Shown here: one piece after another, positions 1 to 9,025 of the stretch
Layout of the letters: the number at the start of each line of letters is the position of its first letter
Position numbering within the stretch: the stretch's first letter is position 1
Origin: Peptococcaceae bacterium BRH_c8a
Lineage (GTDB): Bacteria > Bacillota > Desulfotomaculia > Desulfotomaculales > Desulfallaceae
Direction of reading: 5' to 3'
Assembly (NCBI GenBank): GCA_000961575.1
Contig: LADP01000036.1
Coordinates: forward strand, 88,283 to 127,546
DNA length: 39,264 nucleotides
The notes under the pieces: generated by a model
The model's input: the letters and a program-made list of their open reading frames with translations, nothing else
What the model was told of the DNA's origin: nothing
Databases searched by the model: none
Position numbers and translations under genes: made by a program

Positions 1-1
1 C

Positions 2-1021
2 GGCTCGGTGCCTGAGATTGTAGATGTTTTAAATAGAATATCGGCAGGGGAAAGGCCAATGGTGCTGGAAAGCGCCGGGTACGAATATCCCAGTCCCGGA
101 GCCAGAATATTGACTACACCGGTCCATAGTGCTTACCTTAAAATTGCTGAAGGCTGTGATAGCCGTTGTACTTATTGCGCCATACCCGGTATACGTGGCC
201 CGTACCATAGTCGACCCCAGGAGAGTATTATTGCGGAAGCACAGGAATTGTGCGCGCGTGGTGTGCGTGAACTGGTAGTCGTGGCTCAAGAAACCACCAG
301 GTACGGGGTTGACCTTTACGGCCGGTATCAGCTGGCTGATTTGCTGGTGCAATTGGAGAGCATTGAGCAATGCCGTTGGATCAGGCTAATGTACTGCCAC
401 CCTGACTCCCTTACCCGGGAATTAATTGAATTGGTGGCGGGTTCAGAGAAGATTTGCCGTTACATCGACCTACCTCTGCAGCACGCCAATAAGCGTATCT
501 TGCGTATGATGAACAGGAAAGGCACTGGAGAAGAACTGTTGGGTTTAGTGGGGCATTTACGCCGGGCAGTGCCGGGTTTAACACTGCGTACCACTTTCCT
601 GGTGGGATTTCCAGGCGAAACAGAAGCGGAATTTAACGAATTGCTAGAGTTTATGGCTACAGCCAGATTTGAAAGGGCCGGTGTTTTCGGATATTCGCCG
701 GAAGAAGGTACCGCGGCGGCAATGTTGCCGGATCGAATTGATGAGTCAATAATTAAAGAAAGAGTGGACAGGGCCATGGTATTGCAACAGACTATTTCGC
801 TGGAACATAATAAGGCTATGATCGGCCGAGAATTAGCAGTTCTTGCAGAAGGTTGGGATGATGACCAAAGCATGTATTGGGGTAGATGGGAAGGTGATGC
901 ACCGGAAATAGATGGCAAAGTTTATTTTGCATCGGTAGACGAAGTTGCACCTGGTGATTTTGTGCGGGTAAAGGTGCTGGACGCCAGTGAATATGATTTG
1001 ACGGGAGTACAAGTGCAATGA
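2..1021 (+). CDS. rimO: Ribosomal protein S12 methylthiotransferase RimO, 3' part
   Basis: Radical-SAM methylthiotransferase that adds a methylthio group to an aspartate of ribosomal protein S12. The frame is open at the window edge, so the start and most of the N-terminal methylthiotransferase domain lie outside. The radical-SAM cluster motif CxxxCxxC is visible in GCDSRCTYCAIP about 55 residues in. The C-terminal TRAM domain carries the DAPEIDG segment that is typical of RimO rather than MiaB or MtaB, which decides the subfamily. The stop overlaps the pgsA start (ATGA), so the two genes are translationally coupled; rimO-pgsA adjacency is common in Firmicutes. Confidence 0.93.
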   Translation, partial: GSVPEIVDVLNRISAGERPMVLESAGYEYPSPGARILTTPVHSAYLKIAEGCDSRCTYCAIPGIRGPYHSRPQESIIAEAQELCARGVRELVVVAQETTRYGVDLYGRYQLADLLVQLESIEQCRWIRLMYCHPDSLTRELIELVAGSEKICRYIDLPLQHANKRILRMMNRKGTGEELLGLVGHLRRAVPGLTLRTTFLVGFPGETEAEFNELLEFMATARFERAGVFGYSPEEGTAAAMLPDRIDESIIKERVDRAMVLQQTISLEHNKAMIGRELAVLAEGWDDDQSMYWGRWEGDAPEIDGKVYFASVDEVAPGDFVRVKVLDASEYDLTGVQVQ

Positions 1022-1569
1022 ACCTGCCTAATCAGCTAACCCTGCTGCGTATCTTAATGGTTCCGGTACTGCTGGCGGTAATCACGTTGCGCCTGCCAAT
1101 GGGTGACTATATAGCCGCCGGCGTGTTTGTGTTGGCAGCCTGCACTGACGGGTTGGACGGTTATATTGCCCGCAAGAAAAAACAGGTTACCAGCTTGGGT
1201 AAGCTATTGGATCCGCTGGCTGATAAATTGCTCATTTCTGCTGCTTTAATTGCCCTGGTTGAGTTAGATCGACTTTCTGGATGGGTGGCTGTACTGATTA
1301 TCGGCCGTGAGTTCGCTATTACAGGTCTGCGATCCCTGGCTGCGGCAGAGGGGGTTATCCTTTCCGCCAGCAAATTGGGTAAGGTTAAAACCATTACCCA
1401 GATAGTGGCCGTTGTGGCCATGCTGCTTCGCGACCTGTCTTTCACCCTGGTCAATATTCCATTTGGTAATCTGGCTATGGGGGTGGCCGTTTTTTTCACC
1501 CTGTGGTCAGGTATGGATTACTTCCAAAAAGCAGGTTTCCTAATCGGGGCCCAAGATAAAAAAGAATAA
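1018..1569 (+). CDS. pgsA: CDP-diacylglycerol-glycerol-3-phosphate 3-phosphatidyltransferase
   Basis: Integral membrane enzyme making phosphatidylglycerophosphate from CDP-diacylglycerol and glycerol-3-phosphate, the committed step to phosphatidylglycerol. The complete CDP-alcohol phosphatidyltransferase signature D-x2-DG-x2-AR-x8-G-x3-D-x3-D is present at about residues 42-68 (starting DGLDGYIAR). Several hydrophobic segments surround it. The length of 183 residues is usual for PgsA. The ATG overlaps the rimO stop by four bases, and a strong terminator follows, so this ends the operon. I see nothing unusual in the gene. Confidence 0.95.
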   Translation: MNLPNQLTLLRILMVPVLLAVITLRLPMGDYIAAGVFVLAACTDGLDGYIARKKKQVTSLGKLLDPLADKLLISAALIALVELDRLSGWVAVLIIGREFAITGLRSLAAAEGVILSASKLGKVKTITQIVAVVAMLLRDLSFTLVNIPFGNLAMGVAVFFTLWSGMDYFQKAGFLIGAQDKKE

Positions 1570-1587
1570 ATAGAAGTTAATGGCAGG

Positions 1588-1613
1588 CCCTGCTGACTTC
1601 GGCGGGGTTTTTT
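1588..1613 (+). terminator. Rho-independent terminator after pgsA
   Basis: A 6-bp stem CCCTGC/GCGGGG (one G-T pair) with an 8-base loop is followed by six T. It closes the rimO-pgsA operon. Confidence 0.75.
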
Positions 1614-1778
1614 GCATTTATAAGAGGCTTCACACCTATAAATGGGACTGCCACCGGCTATGTAAATAATGGGCAAAATTTGCTGTTAAATGTTTCGCAG
1701 ACCAGTGGTCATGGTGTTAGTGGGCGCAGTCCGGACAGCCAATGGCGACATTTCCCTGAACGTTAAACGGGCGAGGCA

Positions 1779-1787
1779 TGTTATAAT
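1779..1787 (+). promoter_or_regulatory. Candidate extended -10 promoter for the membrane protein/FtsH-like pair
   Basis: TG-T-TATAAT is a perfect extended -10. No good -35 lies 16-18 bases upstream. It sits about 105 bases before the first gene of the next operon. The rest of the 322-base gap (1570-1891) holds only the pgsA terminator; I see no gene in it. Confidence 0.45.
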
Positions 1788-1891
1788 AATTCGTTGTACG
1801 GGCCTTTTAACGAGGAAGTGTTGAATGGCTTGCGCATGTTCACATTGAAATTCATTCTAACTACAGCTACATATATAGAAGGGATGATAAA

Positions 1892-2449
1892 ATGCAGTGG
1901 CAAGGCATTAAAATACATGTAGTCGTAGTAGTGTTGGGTATAGCGCTGGCGACTTTTCTGGGGGCGCATTGGCTGTATAACAGCCTTAATTTTAAAGAGC
2001 CGTTGAAGAAAGAACTGGATAACAACAACCTGGTGACAGAATACAAAATTGAGGATTCGGATACCGGTTTGTATCAGGTTTCAGTTACCATGAAGGAAAC
2101 TAAAAACCTGATGCTTGCCTACTCTCAGATTAATAATGCAGTAAAAGAAGTTATGGGTAATCAGCAGTTTGCAATACAACTGATTGATAAGCGGGACGAT
2201 AAGTTGGTAAATCTATATTACCAAGGGCAATTTGCCATTCAAGAAGCCCTGATGCAGGGTAATTTTCGGGACATGGCTGATGAACTTAACGAGTCTGCCA
2301 CTCTTGAAGGTGTGGAGTCCAAAGTATTTATAGATGAAAACAATATCTACTGGCAGATGAACCACGGGCAGTACTACCTGTATGAAGTAATTCCCAGACC
2401 ACAATTGTCAGGTTACATGCCGGGTGATGCTGCCGCGGGAAGGGGGTAA
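1892..2449 (+). CDS. Membrane-anchored protein of unknown function, upstream of the FtsH-like protease
   Basis: Not recognised as a named family. It has 185 residues. A single N-terminal membrane segment at about residues 8-28 (start IKIHVVVVVLGIAL) is followed by a soluble domain of about 155 residues without cysteines, probably outside the cell. The ATG follows an AAGGGATGAT ribosome binding site. The stop lies 4 bases before the start of the FtsH-like gene, so the two are almost certainly cotranscribed and coupled. Since the protease next door has almost no extracytoplasmic part, this protein could supply an external domain to it, as substrate receptor or regulator. That role is inference from context only. 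Confidence 0.7.
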   Translation: MQWQGIKIHVVVVVLGIALATFLGAHWLYNSLNFKEPLKKELDNNNLVTEYKIEDSDTGLYQVSVTMKETKNLMLAYSQINNAVKEVMGNQQFAIQLIDKRDDKLVNLYYQGQFAIQEALMQGNFRDMADELNESATLEGVESKVFIDENNIYWQMNHGQYYLYEVIPRPQLSGYMPGDAAAGRG

Positions 2450-2453
2450 AACA

Positions 2454-3935
2454 ATGCTGAAAGAAGTTGGCCTGGGTATAGGATTGGCGCTGGTATTATT
2501 TCTGGGGGTGGCCGGTTACGACATTACCCCGGTTTTTATCATTGCTTTGGCTGGCGGGGTACTGTTTTACCTGGCTAGGTCCCGGGGCATGTTAACCAAA
2601 AATTTCAACACCGCACCAATGACAGCCAGACCGAGCATTGGGTTTAGTGATGTCGGGGGGCAGAATACTGCTATCAGCGAACTTAAAGAGGCCCTTGACT
2701 TCATAAAAGATCAAGAAATGATTATCAAGCTTGGTATCAGACCGATTAAGGGAATCCTGCTGACTGGACCGCCTGGAACGGGGAAAACATTATTGGCCAA
2801 GGCTGCAGCCGGGTATACCGATTCGGTGTTCGTGGCCTGCAGTGGCTCGGAATTTATAGAAATGTACGCCGGTGTCGGCGCCCAGCGGGTAAGGCAGCTT
2901 TTCAAGACCGCCCGCACCAACGCCCAAAAACAAAAAAAACGTAGCGCCCTAATTTTTATTGACGAAATAGACATCCTGGGCGGTAAAAGGGGTCAAAACA
3001 CCAGTCATCATGAATATGATCAGACACTCAACCAGCTACTGGTTGAGATGGATGGCATGAAAACAAACGACCGTGTACAGGTACTGGTGGTGGCAGCCAC
3101 CAACCGGGTGGATATGCTTGACCCGGCTCTTTTGCGGCCGGGCCGTTTTGACCGCCATGTTAAAGTTGACTTGCCTGACAAGACCGGTCGATTGGAAATA
3201 CTCAGGCTACATTTTCGTAATAAACCGCTGGCAGATGACGTTATCCTTGAGGATATAGCCAAAGAGACGTTCGGTTTTAGCGGGGCACACCTGGAAAGCC
3301 TGGCCAACGAGGGAGCCATCCTGGCCATGCGTGAGGGTCGAACCGAAATAAAGCAGGTTCATTTTTTAGAAGCCGTGGATAAGGTTATGATGGGTGAAAA
3401 ACTGGACCGGCGCCCGTCAAAGGATGAATTGGAGCGAGTGGCAGTACATGAGGTGGGACATGCCCTCCTTAGCGAAAATATTCGACCGGGCTCGGTTTCC
3501 ATGGTTACCATCACCCCACGCGGCCAGGCGCTTGGTTATATGCGCCAGGTGCCGGAAGATGACACCTACCTGCACACCCGGGAGTATCTGGAGAACCAGA
3601 TTCAGGTTCTGCTTGCCGGGTCTATAGCCGAAGAGCTGATTTTAGGCGGGCGCAGTACAGGTGCCGGTAATGACTTTGAACAGGCAGTGCGCACCGCGGG
3701 GCAAATTATCCGCTGCGGTATGTCCGAACTTGGCGTGGTGGATCCGGATATTCTGCCGGCAGATTTGCGTTACCGGGCTCTTACAGGTATTATTAAGAAC
3801 CAGGAGAAGAAAGTGCGCGAATTCCTTGGGCGAGTCGGAGGAGTTATAAACCAGATGGTGCATATTCTCCTGACAGAGGAGAAAATATCAGGTGAGTATT
3901 TTCGTTCCCTGACCAAAAAACATATTGTCCATTAA
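2454..3935 (+). CDS. Short FtsH-like AAA+ zinc metalloprotease
   Basis: ATP-dependent membrane protease of the FtsH/M41 type, 493 residues from the ATG with a GGAAGGGGG ribosome binding site 7 bases upstream (an earlier in-frame ATG at 2424 lies inside the previous gene). Two membrane segments occupy about residues 5-20 and 25-40. The AAA+ domain has Walker A GPPGTGKT at 105-112, Walker [10 protein letters not shown] at 165-173 and the second region of homology ending RPGRFDR at 228-234. The M41 zinc site is HEVGH at 332-336, with the third ligand expected at D407 in TGAGNDFE. Normal FtsH has about 600-650 residues with a 70-residue extracytoplasmic domain between the two membrane helices. 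Here that domain is missing, so this is a paralogue or special subfamily rather than the housekeeping FtsH. Confidence 0.88.
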   Translation: MLKEVGLGIGLALVLFLGVAGYDITPVFIIALAGGVLFYLARSRGMLTKNFNTAPMTARPSIGFSDVGGQNTAISELKEALDFIKDQEMIIKLGIRPIKGILLTGPPGTGKTLLAKAAAGYTDSVFVACSGSEFIEMYAGVGAQRVRQLFKTARTNAQKQKKRSALIFIDEIDILGGKRGQNTSHHEYDQTLNQLLVEMDGMKTNDRVQVLVVAATNRVDMLDPALLRPGRFDRHVKVDLPDKTGRLEILRLHFRNKPLADDVILEDIAKETFGFSGAHLESLANEGAILAMREGRTEIKQVHFLEAVDKVMMGEKLDRRPSKDELERVAVHEVGHALLSENIRPGSVSMVTITPRGQALGYMRQVPEDDTYLHTREYLENQIQVLLAGSIAEELILGGRSTGAGNDFEQAVRTAGQIIRCGMSELGVVDPDILPADLRYRALTGIIKNQEKKVREFLGRVGGVINQMVHILLTEEKISGEYFRSLTKKHIVH

Positions 3936-3939
3936 CCGG

Positions 3940-3981
3940 AAAAAGCCGCGGTGCATGTTAAAGCACTGCGGCTTTTTCTTT
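3940..3981 (+). terminator. Rho-independent terminator after the FtsH-like gene
   Basis: Long stem AAAAAGCCGC plus GTGC pairing with GCAC plus GCGGCTTTTT, separated by single-base mismatches and a short loop, followed by a T-rich tail. The symmetric A and T tracts would let it work in both directions. Confidence 0.85.
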
Positions 3982-4073
3982 TTAATCCTTGCCAATTTGC
4001 AATGAGACTTAAAAATAGAGCATACTTATAAATACCGGCAGGGAATAGCCGAGTTAAACACGAATAAGCACAA

Positions 4074-4079
4074 TATAAT
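4074..4079 (+). promoter_or_regulatory. Candidate -10 box for cinA
   Basis: A perfect TATAAT lies 15 bases before the proposed TTG start of cinA; the -35 region is poor. If it is used, transcription starts around 4086. That would exclude the GTG at 4080 as start codon and leave a very short leader. Confidence 0.35.
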
Positions 4080-4094
4080 GTGGGGTGGGAGAAA

Positions 4095-5345
4095 TTGCAG
4101 GCAGAAATTGTTTTTACCGGCACAGAACTACTGCTGGGGGAAGTTATTAATACGCATGCCCAGTTCCTGGGACGGGAACTAGCCGAACTAGGTATTGAGG
4201 TAACTTTACATACTGCCGTGGGCGATAACCATGAGGCTTTAAAGGCCATACTGCAGGACTCGTTGGCTCGCACCGACCTGCTTATTATTACTGGCGGGCT
4301 GGGGCCTACCGAAGATGACCTGACCAGCGAAACGGTAGCCGCACTGCTGGGTCTGGAAATGGTTCAGGACGATAATACCCTACATAAATTAAACTTAATT
4401 TTCGCCCGCCGCGGATTACCGTTGCCGGTGAGCATAAAAAAGCAGGTGTTTGTTCCTAACGGAGCTATAGTACTACCAAACTCTGCCGGCACCGCTCCCG
4501 GTCTGATAGTGCGGAGCGGGAGAAAAACAATTATATTACTGCCAGGCCCCCCAAACGAGCTTAAAACAGTGTTTGAGAGCCATGTAAAGAGTTACCTAAA
4601 GACAATCGCAGGTTGTGGGGTGGTAATGCATTCCACCGTGCTTAAAGTGACCGGTCTGTCTGAGTCGCAAGTACAGGACCGGTTGCAGCAAATGCACGTT
4701 ACGGGAAATCCGACCATATCATATGTGGCTATTCCCGGAGAAGTACACGTACGGGTAACGGCTCGCGTCAACAGTCATATCGAAGCCAGCCGGATGGCTG
4801 AAGAAACGGCGGTACGGATAACAACAGAACTGAGCGATTATATATTCGGCCAGGACGATGAATTACTAAATGAAACAGTGGGTGCATTGCTTCTTGAACG
4901 GGGCCTTACTATTTCGGCAGCCGAGTCTTGTACCGGAGGCCAGGTTATGAAACTGCTGACTGATGTGCCTGGCAGTTCCCGTTATTTTCTGGGTGGGATT
5001 GTTTCTTATAGTAACGAATTAAAAACTGACTTGCTGGGCGTTCCCGGTGAGGTTATAGCCACTTATGGTGCCGTTAGCGAACAAACTGCCATAGCCATGG
5101 CCGAAGGAATTTGTCGGGTGACTGGTTCATCTCTTGGTCTGGGTATAACCGGTATTGCCGGCCCGGAAGGCGAGACCTCTGAGAAGCCAGTGGGACTTGT
5201 TTTCATAGCCTTGGCTGCCGGCGACAAGATGTTCTGTAAACGGCACATTTTTCCTGGGCAACGTACCGGAGTACGCGTCGGGGCCACCAATACAGCCCTA
5301 AATATGGTCCGGCGTTTTTTATTGGGGCTACTACACCAAGGTTGA
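4095..5345 (+). CDS. cinA: CinA family protein (nicotinamide-nucleotide amidase/damage-inducible protein)
   Basis: Two-domain protein: an N-terminal molybdopterin-binding-like (COG1058) domain beginning QAEIVFTGTELLLGE, and a C-terminal CinA domain with the AAESCTGG motif typical of nicotinamide mononucleotide deamidase (PncC). It probably recycles NMN in the pyridine nucleotide cycle, and the gene is often linked to recA as here. I chose the TTG at 4095, which gives 416 residues and matches the family start just before the conserved AEI-GTELLLG block; GGTGGGAG lies a few bases upstream. A GTG at 4080 would add five residues. recA follows with its own promoter. Confidence 0.92.
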   Translation: MQAEIVFTGTELLLGEVINTHAQFLGRELAELGIEVTLHTAVGDNHEALKAILQDSLARTDLLIITGGLGPTEDDLTSETVAALLGLEMVQDDNTLHKLNLIFARRGLPLPVSIKKQVFVPNGAIVLPNSAGTAPGLIVRSGRKTIILLPGPPNELKTVFESHVKSYLKTIAGCGVVMHSTVLKVTGLSESQVQDRLQQMHVTGNPTISYVAIPGEVHVRVTARVNSHIEASRMAEETAVRITTELSDYIFGQDDELLNETVGALLLERGLTISAAESCTGGQVMKLLTDVPGSSRYFLGGIVSYSNELKTDLLGVPGEVIATYGAVSEQTAIAMAEGICRVTGSSLGLGITGIAGPEGETSEKPVGLVFIALAAGDKMFCKRHIFPGQRTGVRVGATNTALNMVRRFLLGLLHQG

Positions 5346-5354
5346 AAGCGGAAA

Positions 5355-5385
5355 GGGGACACACCTCCTTCGGAGGAATGTCCCC
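5355..5385 (+). repeat. Short palindromic repeat between cinA and recA
   Basis: GGGGACA and TGTCCCC arms enclose a second stem CCTCC/GGAGG with a TTC loop and one 2-base internal mismatch. There is no T-run behind it, so it is not a standard terminator. It resembles the dispersed palindromes of REP type; a larger palindrome of similar layout, also opening GGGG, lies at 10825-10902. Confidence 0.6.
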
Positions 5386-5396
5386 AAAATAGAGTA

Positions 5397-5425
5397 TTGA
5401 CACAAACAGGAAATAAGCATAGAAT
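5397..5425 (+). promoter_or_regulatory. Sigma-A promoter of recA
   Basis: TTGACA, 17 bases, TAGAAT: perfect -35 and spacing and a 5/6 -10. It lies 35 bases before the recA start and just upstream of the LexA box. Confidence 0.85.
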
Positions 5426-5432
5426 GAGATAG

Positions 5433-5446
5433 CGAACATATGTTTT
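5433..5446 (+). promoter_or_regulatory. LexA (DinR) SOS box in front of recA
   Basis: CGAACATATGTTTT matches the Gram-positive LexA consensus CGAAC-N4-GTTCG at all but the last two bases. It lies at about the transcription start of the promoter at 5397-5425, so LexA binding would block recA transcription until DNA damage. Confidence 0.85.
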
Positions 5447-5462
5447 GATTGGAGGCCTGATG

Positions 5463-6506
5463 ATGCAGGAAAAACAGAAAGCGCTAGATAACGCTCTTTT
5501 GCATATCGAAAAACAGTTCGGTAAGGGTTCGATTATGAAACTGGGTGCGGATGCGGCCAAAGCTAACGTGGAAGTCATCCCCACCGGGGCGCTGTCCCTG
5601 GATATTGCTCTGGGGGTGGGTGGTCTGCCCCGCGGGCGGGTGGTGGAGATATTTGGCCCTGAATCCTCGGGTAAAACCACTGTAGCACTGCATGTGATTG
5701 CCCAGGCCCAAAAGGCTGGAGGCACCGCAGCATTTATTGACGCCGAACACGCTCTGGATGCAGCCTATGCAGCCAGAATCGGCGTGGATATAGACAACTT
5801 GTACATATCTCAGCCCGACACCGGCGAACAGGCGCTTGAAATTGCCGAACACCTGGTGCGCAGCGGCGCCATCGATGTGGTGGTAATTGATAGCGTAGCA
5901 GCGCTGGTGCCCCGTGCTGAAATAGAGGGTGAAATGGGCGATGCCCATGTGGGATTACAAGCGAGATTGATGTCCCAAGCACTTCGCAAACTTACCGGTG
6001 TGATTAGCAAGTCCCGTTGTACTACTGTATTCATCAACCAGTTACGGGAAAAAGTAGGCATTATGTTCGGTAACCCGGAAACTACCCCAGGAGGCAGGGC
6101 GCTCAAATTTTATGGTTCCGTTCGCCTGGACGTGCGCCGGATCGAAAGTTTAAAACATGGAAGCGACATCATCGGCAACCGGACCAGGGTCAAGGTGGTT
6201 AAAAACAAGGTGGCCCCTCCTTTTAAACAAGCTGAATTTGATATTATGTACGGCACCGGTATTTCCCGGGAAGGTTGCATTCTGGACATGGCGGTAGAAC
6301 TAGGCATAGTGAATAAAAGCGGTACCTGGTACTCGTACCGGGATGAAAGGTTGGGACAGGGACGGGAAAACGTCAAGGAATTCTTGGCGGAACGGCCCGA
6401 AATGACCGAAGATGTGGAAAACCAGGTGCGGCGTCAGGTAGGATTGCCGTACAAGGAGGATGCCAAACTCCAGACTGCAGCAACAAACACCACCAAGGTG
6501 GAGTAG
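5463..6506 (+). CDS. recA: Recombinase RecA
   Basis: DNA strand-exchange protein and LexA co-protease. Of 347 residues, the Walker A motif GPESSGKTT lies at about 65-73. The [22 protein letters not shown] region and the segment starting [19 protein letters not shown] (loop L2) are intact. I chose the second of two adjacent ATGs, 7 bases behind GGAGG; the ATG at 5460 is equally possible. An in-frame TTG at 5445 overlaps the LexA box and is unlikely. recX starts one base after the stop, forming the usual recA-recX pair. Confidence 0.98.
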   Translation: MQEKQKALDNALLHIEKQFGKGSIMKLGADAAKANVEVIPTGALSLDIALGVGGLPRGRVVEIFGPESSGKTTVALHVIAQAQKAGGTAAFIDAEHALDAAYAARIGVDIDNLYISQPDTGEQALEIAEHLVRSGAIDVVVIDSVAALVPRAEIEGEMGDAHVGLQARLMSQALRKLTGVISKSRCTTVFINQLREKVGIMFGNPETTPGGRALKFYGSVRLDVRRIESLKHGSDIIGNRTRVKVVKNKVAPPFKQAEFDIMYGTGISREGCILDMAVELGIVNKSGTWYSYRDERLGQGRENVKEFLAERPEMTEDVENQVRRQVGLPYKEDAKLQTAATNTTKVE

Positions 6507-6507
6507 C

Positions 6508-6975
6508 ATGCCCGAACTAAAACAAGTCAAAGACAGGTGTTACAGGCTGTTGGCCTATCGATCCAGAACTGTACATGAAATGAAAACCCGGCTTGAAAAG
6601 GCCGGGTTTTCAGAGTCGGTTATAGAAGCGGTATTAGCCCAGTTGACGGAGCAAAGATTATTGGACGACGAGTCATTTGCCAGGGACTGGATTAAAAGAC
6701 GCCTGGCAACCAAGCCGGTGGGGGTCAGGTACTTGTGGGCTGAGTTGCTGCAAAAGGGTATAAATAGGGAAATTATTGCCGATGAATTGCGTATATACGA
6801 TGAAGATTGTGAATATGAGGCGGCTATGCGCTTGGCTTATGGTAAAATGAACCGGGGTACGAAAGTCAAATGGCACCGGATAGCTGGTTTATTATCCCGG
6901 CGTGGTTTTTCGGGTTCTGTTATAAACAAGGTATACCGCACCATAGTTGAAGATGGCCGGTTTGATATATCTTGA
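6508..6975 (+). CDS. recX: Regulatory protein RecX
   Basis: Small helical protein that binds RecA filaments and modulates recombination. It has 155 residues built of three-helix repeats; YRLLAYRSRTVHEMKTRL and LTEQRLLDDESFARDWIKRR are the characteristic first repeats. The ATG at 6508 follows AAGGTGGAG, which itself covers the end of recA, so translation is coupled. A longer reading from 6460 would overlap recA by 47 bases and is not needed. Confidence 0.92.
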   Translation: MPELKQVKDRCYRLLAYRSRTVHEMKTRLEKAGFSESVIEAVLAQLTEQRLLDDESFARDWIKRRLATKPVGVRYLWAELLQKGINREIIADELRIYDEDCEYEAAMRLAYGKMNRGTKVKWHRIAGLLSRRGFSGSVINKVYRTIVEDGRFDIS

Positions 6976-7000
6976 CAGGGTACCGGAAAAAAAGTAAAAT
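6972..7000 (+). promoter_or_regulatory. Strong sigma-A promoter overlapping the recX stop
   Basis: TTGACA, 17 bases, TAAAAT. Transcription should start near 7007, almost 290 bases before the next start codon, and a terminator lies at 7220-7247. The first product is therefore probably a short RNA rather than rny mRNA. Confidence 0.75.
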
Positions 7001-7006
7001 TACATT

Positions 7007-7248
7007 CGGGAGAAAGTAGAATTGGATCAATCGGCCTTCGGGTTTTTTATATATATTTTTCTAAAAATATATTATACTGAACAGTTAAGGAAAATGTATG
7101 CCCGTGTTTACTTAACCGGTATATTCTATACTGGCATATTATGCGCAATATGCGGGAATGTATGTTTTCTTCCAACCGTTGGCGGACAAACTATATTACA
7201 GATCCGATTCTTTTTTCTTACCGAGAGTAACGCTCGGTGTTTTTTTTG
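7007..7248 (+). ncRNA. Candidate structured small RNA with 6S-like layout, between recX and rny
   Basis: The region has its own promoter (6972-7000) and its own terminator (7220-7247) and no convincing gene. Directly after the expected start, 7010-7028 pairs with 7201-7219: GAATTGGATC with GATCCGATTC is ten continuous pairs (one G-T), extended by GAGAAAGTA with TTTTTTCTT (one mismatch). Inside are an AT-rich 10-bp hairpin (7051-7072), a GCATATT/AATATGC hairpin (7134-7153), a small CCAA/TTGG hairpin near 7171-7181 and a large AT-rich open area. A long closing stem, central bubble and apical hairpin are the hallmarks of 6S RNA, which binds RNA polymerase. Its identity as 6S is inference; it could also be an rny leader or attenuator. 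Confidence 0.5.
7220..7247 (+). terminator. Terminator of the candidate small RNA
   Basis: ACCGAG/CTCGGT stem with a 7-base loop, followed by G and eight T. It stands 49 bases before the rny start, so it ends the upstream RNA or attenuates rny. Confidence 0.8.
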
Positions 7249-7295
7249 TTGACCCGGCGTAAATAAGCTTATTTTTAAGCATTGGAGGTGAAAAC

Positions 7296-8843
7296 ATGAG
7301 CTCTGATTTAATATTAATGATAGTTATTGCCGGTATTTTGGGCATCCTTGGTTTTGGGGCCGGTTACCTGGTCAGGAAAACGATTGCTGAAGGTAAAATC
7401 GCTTCTGCTGAATTGCAAGCCAAAAACATATTGGATGAAGCGACCAAGGAAGTCGAGCGGAAAAAGCGGGAATCCGTGCTGGAAGCTAAAGAGGAAATAC
7501 TTAGGCAGCGCAACGAAATGGAAAGGGAAAATAAAGAACGCAGGAACGAGTTGCAAAGGCTCGAACGAAGATTGGTTCAAAAAGAAGAATCACTGGATCG
7601 CAAGACTGAAGGCATCGAAAGAAAAGAAGAGCAGCTTAGTCGTAAGGATGCTGAAGCGGAAAAACTTAAAGCAGAGTTATCATCCCTGTGCACCCGCCAG
7701 GTGGCAGAACTGGAAAGGGTATCGGGATTGTCATCCGATGAGGCAAGGCAAATTTTGCTTGCCGATGTTGAAAAAGAAATACAGCATGAAGCAGCAATTT
7801 TAATTAAAGAAATTGAAAACAAGGCCAAGGAAGAAGGCGAGAAACGGGCCCGGGAAGTAATTACCTCGGCCATTCAACGTTGTGCGGCCGACCACGTGGC
7901 GGAGACCACCGTAGCAGTTATTCCGCTCCCCAATGACGAAATGAAGGGGCGGATTATCGGTCGGGAGGGCAGAAACATTAGAGCCTTTGAGACGGCTACC
8001 GGTATAGATTTAATAATTGATGATACCCCAGAGGCAGTAATACTCTCGGGTTTTGACCCCATCCGCCGAGAAACAGCCAGGATCGCACTGGAAAAACTGA
8101 TTGTAGACGGGCGCATACATCCGGCCCGAATCGAAGAAATGGTTGAAAAAGCCCGTAAGGAAGTAGAACAGCAGATTCGTGAGGCTGGCGAACAAGCGGT
8201 ATTCGATACCGGCGTCCACGGATTGCATCCGGAACTGATTATTTTGCTGGGTCGGCTAAAATACCGCACCAGTTATGGGCAAAATGTTTTAAAACATTCC
8301 GTCGAAGTGGCGCATCTGGGTGGGCTGATGGCTGCAGAGCTTGGAGTTGACATTTCTTTGGCCAAGCGGGCAGGACTACTGCACGATATCGGCAAGGCGG
8401 TAGACCACGAGGTGGAAGGGCCTCATGTGACCATTGGGGTAGAACTGGCACAGAAATACAGGGAAAACAAGGACGTTATTCATGCCATTGCTGCTCACCA
8501 CGGAGATGAGGAGCCAAAAACAATTGTAGCCGGACTAATTCAGGCGGCAGATGCCATATCTGCGGCTCGCCCCGGGGCTAGACGTGAAACCCTGGAGGCC
8601 TACATTAAACGACTGCAGAAGCTTGAAGAGATTGCCGGAACATTTGAAGGTGTGGAAAAATCATATGCCATCCAGGCCGGCCGGGAAATCAGGATTATGG
8701 TCAAACCTGATAAGATAGACGATCTTGGTGCGGTTAAGTTGGTCAGGGAAATAGCTAAGAGGATTGAAAATGAGCTGGATTACCCGGGACAAATTAAGGT
8801 CATGATTATCCGGGAAACACGAGTTGTAGATTACGCCAAATAA
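7296..8843 (+). CDS. rny: Ribonuclease Y
   Basis: Membrane-bound endoribonuclease that initiates mRNA decay in Firmicutes. Of 515 residues: an N-terminal membrane helix at about 5-26, a long charged coiled coil from about 30 to 200, a KH domain with [15 protein letters not shown] near 217, and an HD domain with [12 protein letters not shown] near 361. The ATG follows TTGGAGGTGA. The gene order rny-x-ymdB-spoVS resembles the rny-ymdB-spoVS order of Bacillus. Expression may read through the terminator at 7220-7247 or come from a weak promoter-like TTGACC at 7249. Confidence 0.97.
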   Translation: MSSDLILMIVIAGILGILGFGAGYLVRKTIAEGKIASAELQAKNILDEATKEVERKKRESVLEAKEEILRQRNEMERENKERRNELQRLERRLVQKEESLDRKTEGIERKEEQLSRKDAEAEKLKAELSSLCTRQVAELERVSGLSSDEARQILLADVEKEIQHEAAILIKEIENKAKEEGEKRAREVITSAIQRCAADHVAETTVAVIPLPNDEMKGRIIGREGRNIRAFETATGIDLIIDDTPEAVILSGFDPIRRETARIALEKLIVDGRIHPARIEEMVEKARKEVEQQIREAGEQAVFDTGVHGLHPELIILLGRLKYRTSYGQNVLKHSVEVAHLGGLMAAELGVDISLAKRAGLLHDIGKAVDHEVEGPHVTIGVELAQKYRENKDVIHAIAAHHGDEEPKTIVAGLIQAADAISAARPGARRETLEAYIKRLQKLEEIAGTFEGVEKSYAIQAGREIRIMVKPDKIDDLGAVKLVREIAKRIENELDYPGQIKVMIIRETRVVDYAK

Positions 8844-8850
8844 GAAAACA

Positions 8851-8895
8851 AACGATCTCTTACCGAGAATATATTTAAGGAAGAGGTCGTTTTTT
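8851..8895 (+). terminator. Rho-independent terminator after rny
   Basis: Eleven-bp stem AACGATCTCTT/AAGAGGTCGTT with one G-T pair and a 19-base loop, then a run of T. Confidence 0.8.
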
Positions 8896-9025
8896 ATATT
8901 CACCGGACTTTTAAGCGCTGGAAAATTTTTTAATTAGTCAAAGGAATTAATCAGGCAGGAATATATGAAATAACAAAGAAGTTTTACTTGATTATGTGTG
9001 CCTGAGCGGAAGGAAGGTGTGCTTA

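Noticed and set aside
5063-5725. Long antisense frame over cinA and recA
   Set aside because: Shadow of two well-identified genes on the other strand; Ser/Pro/Arg-rich product with no family resemblance.
7022-7252. Reading frame of 76 codons between recX and rny
   Set aside because: It has no ribosome binding site, runs through the terminator, has an odd Phe/Ile/Cys-rich product and overlaps the better supported structured RNA.
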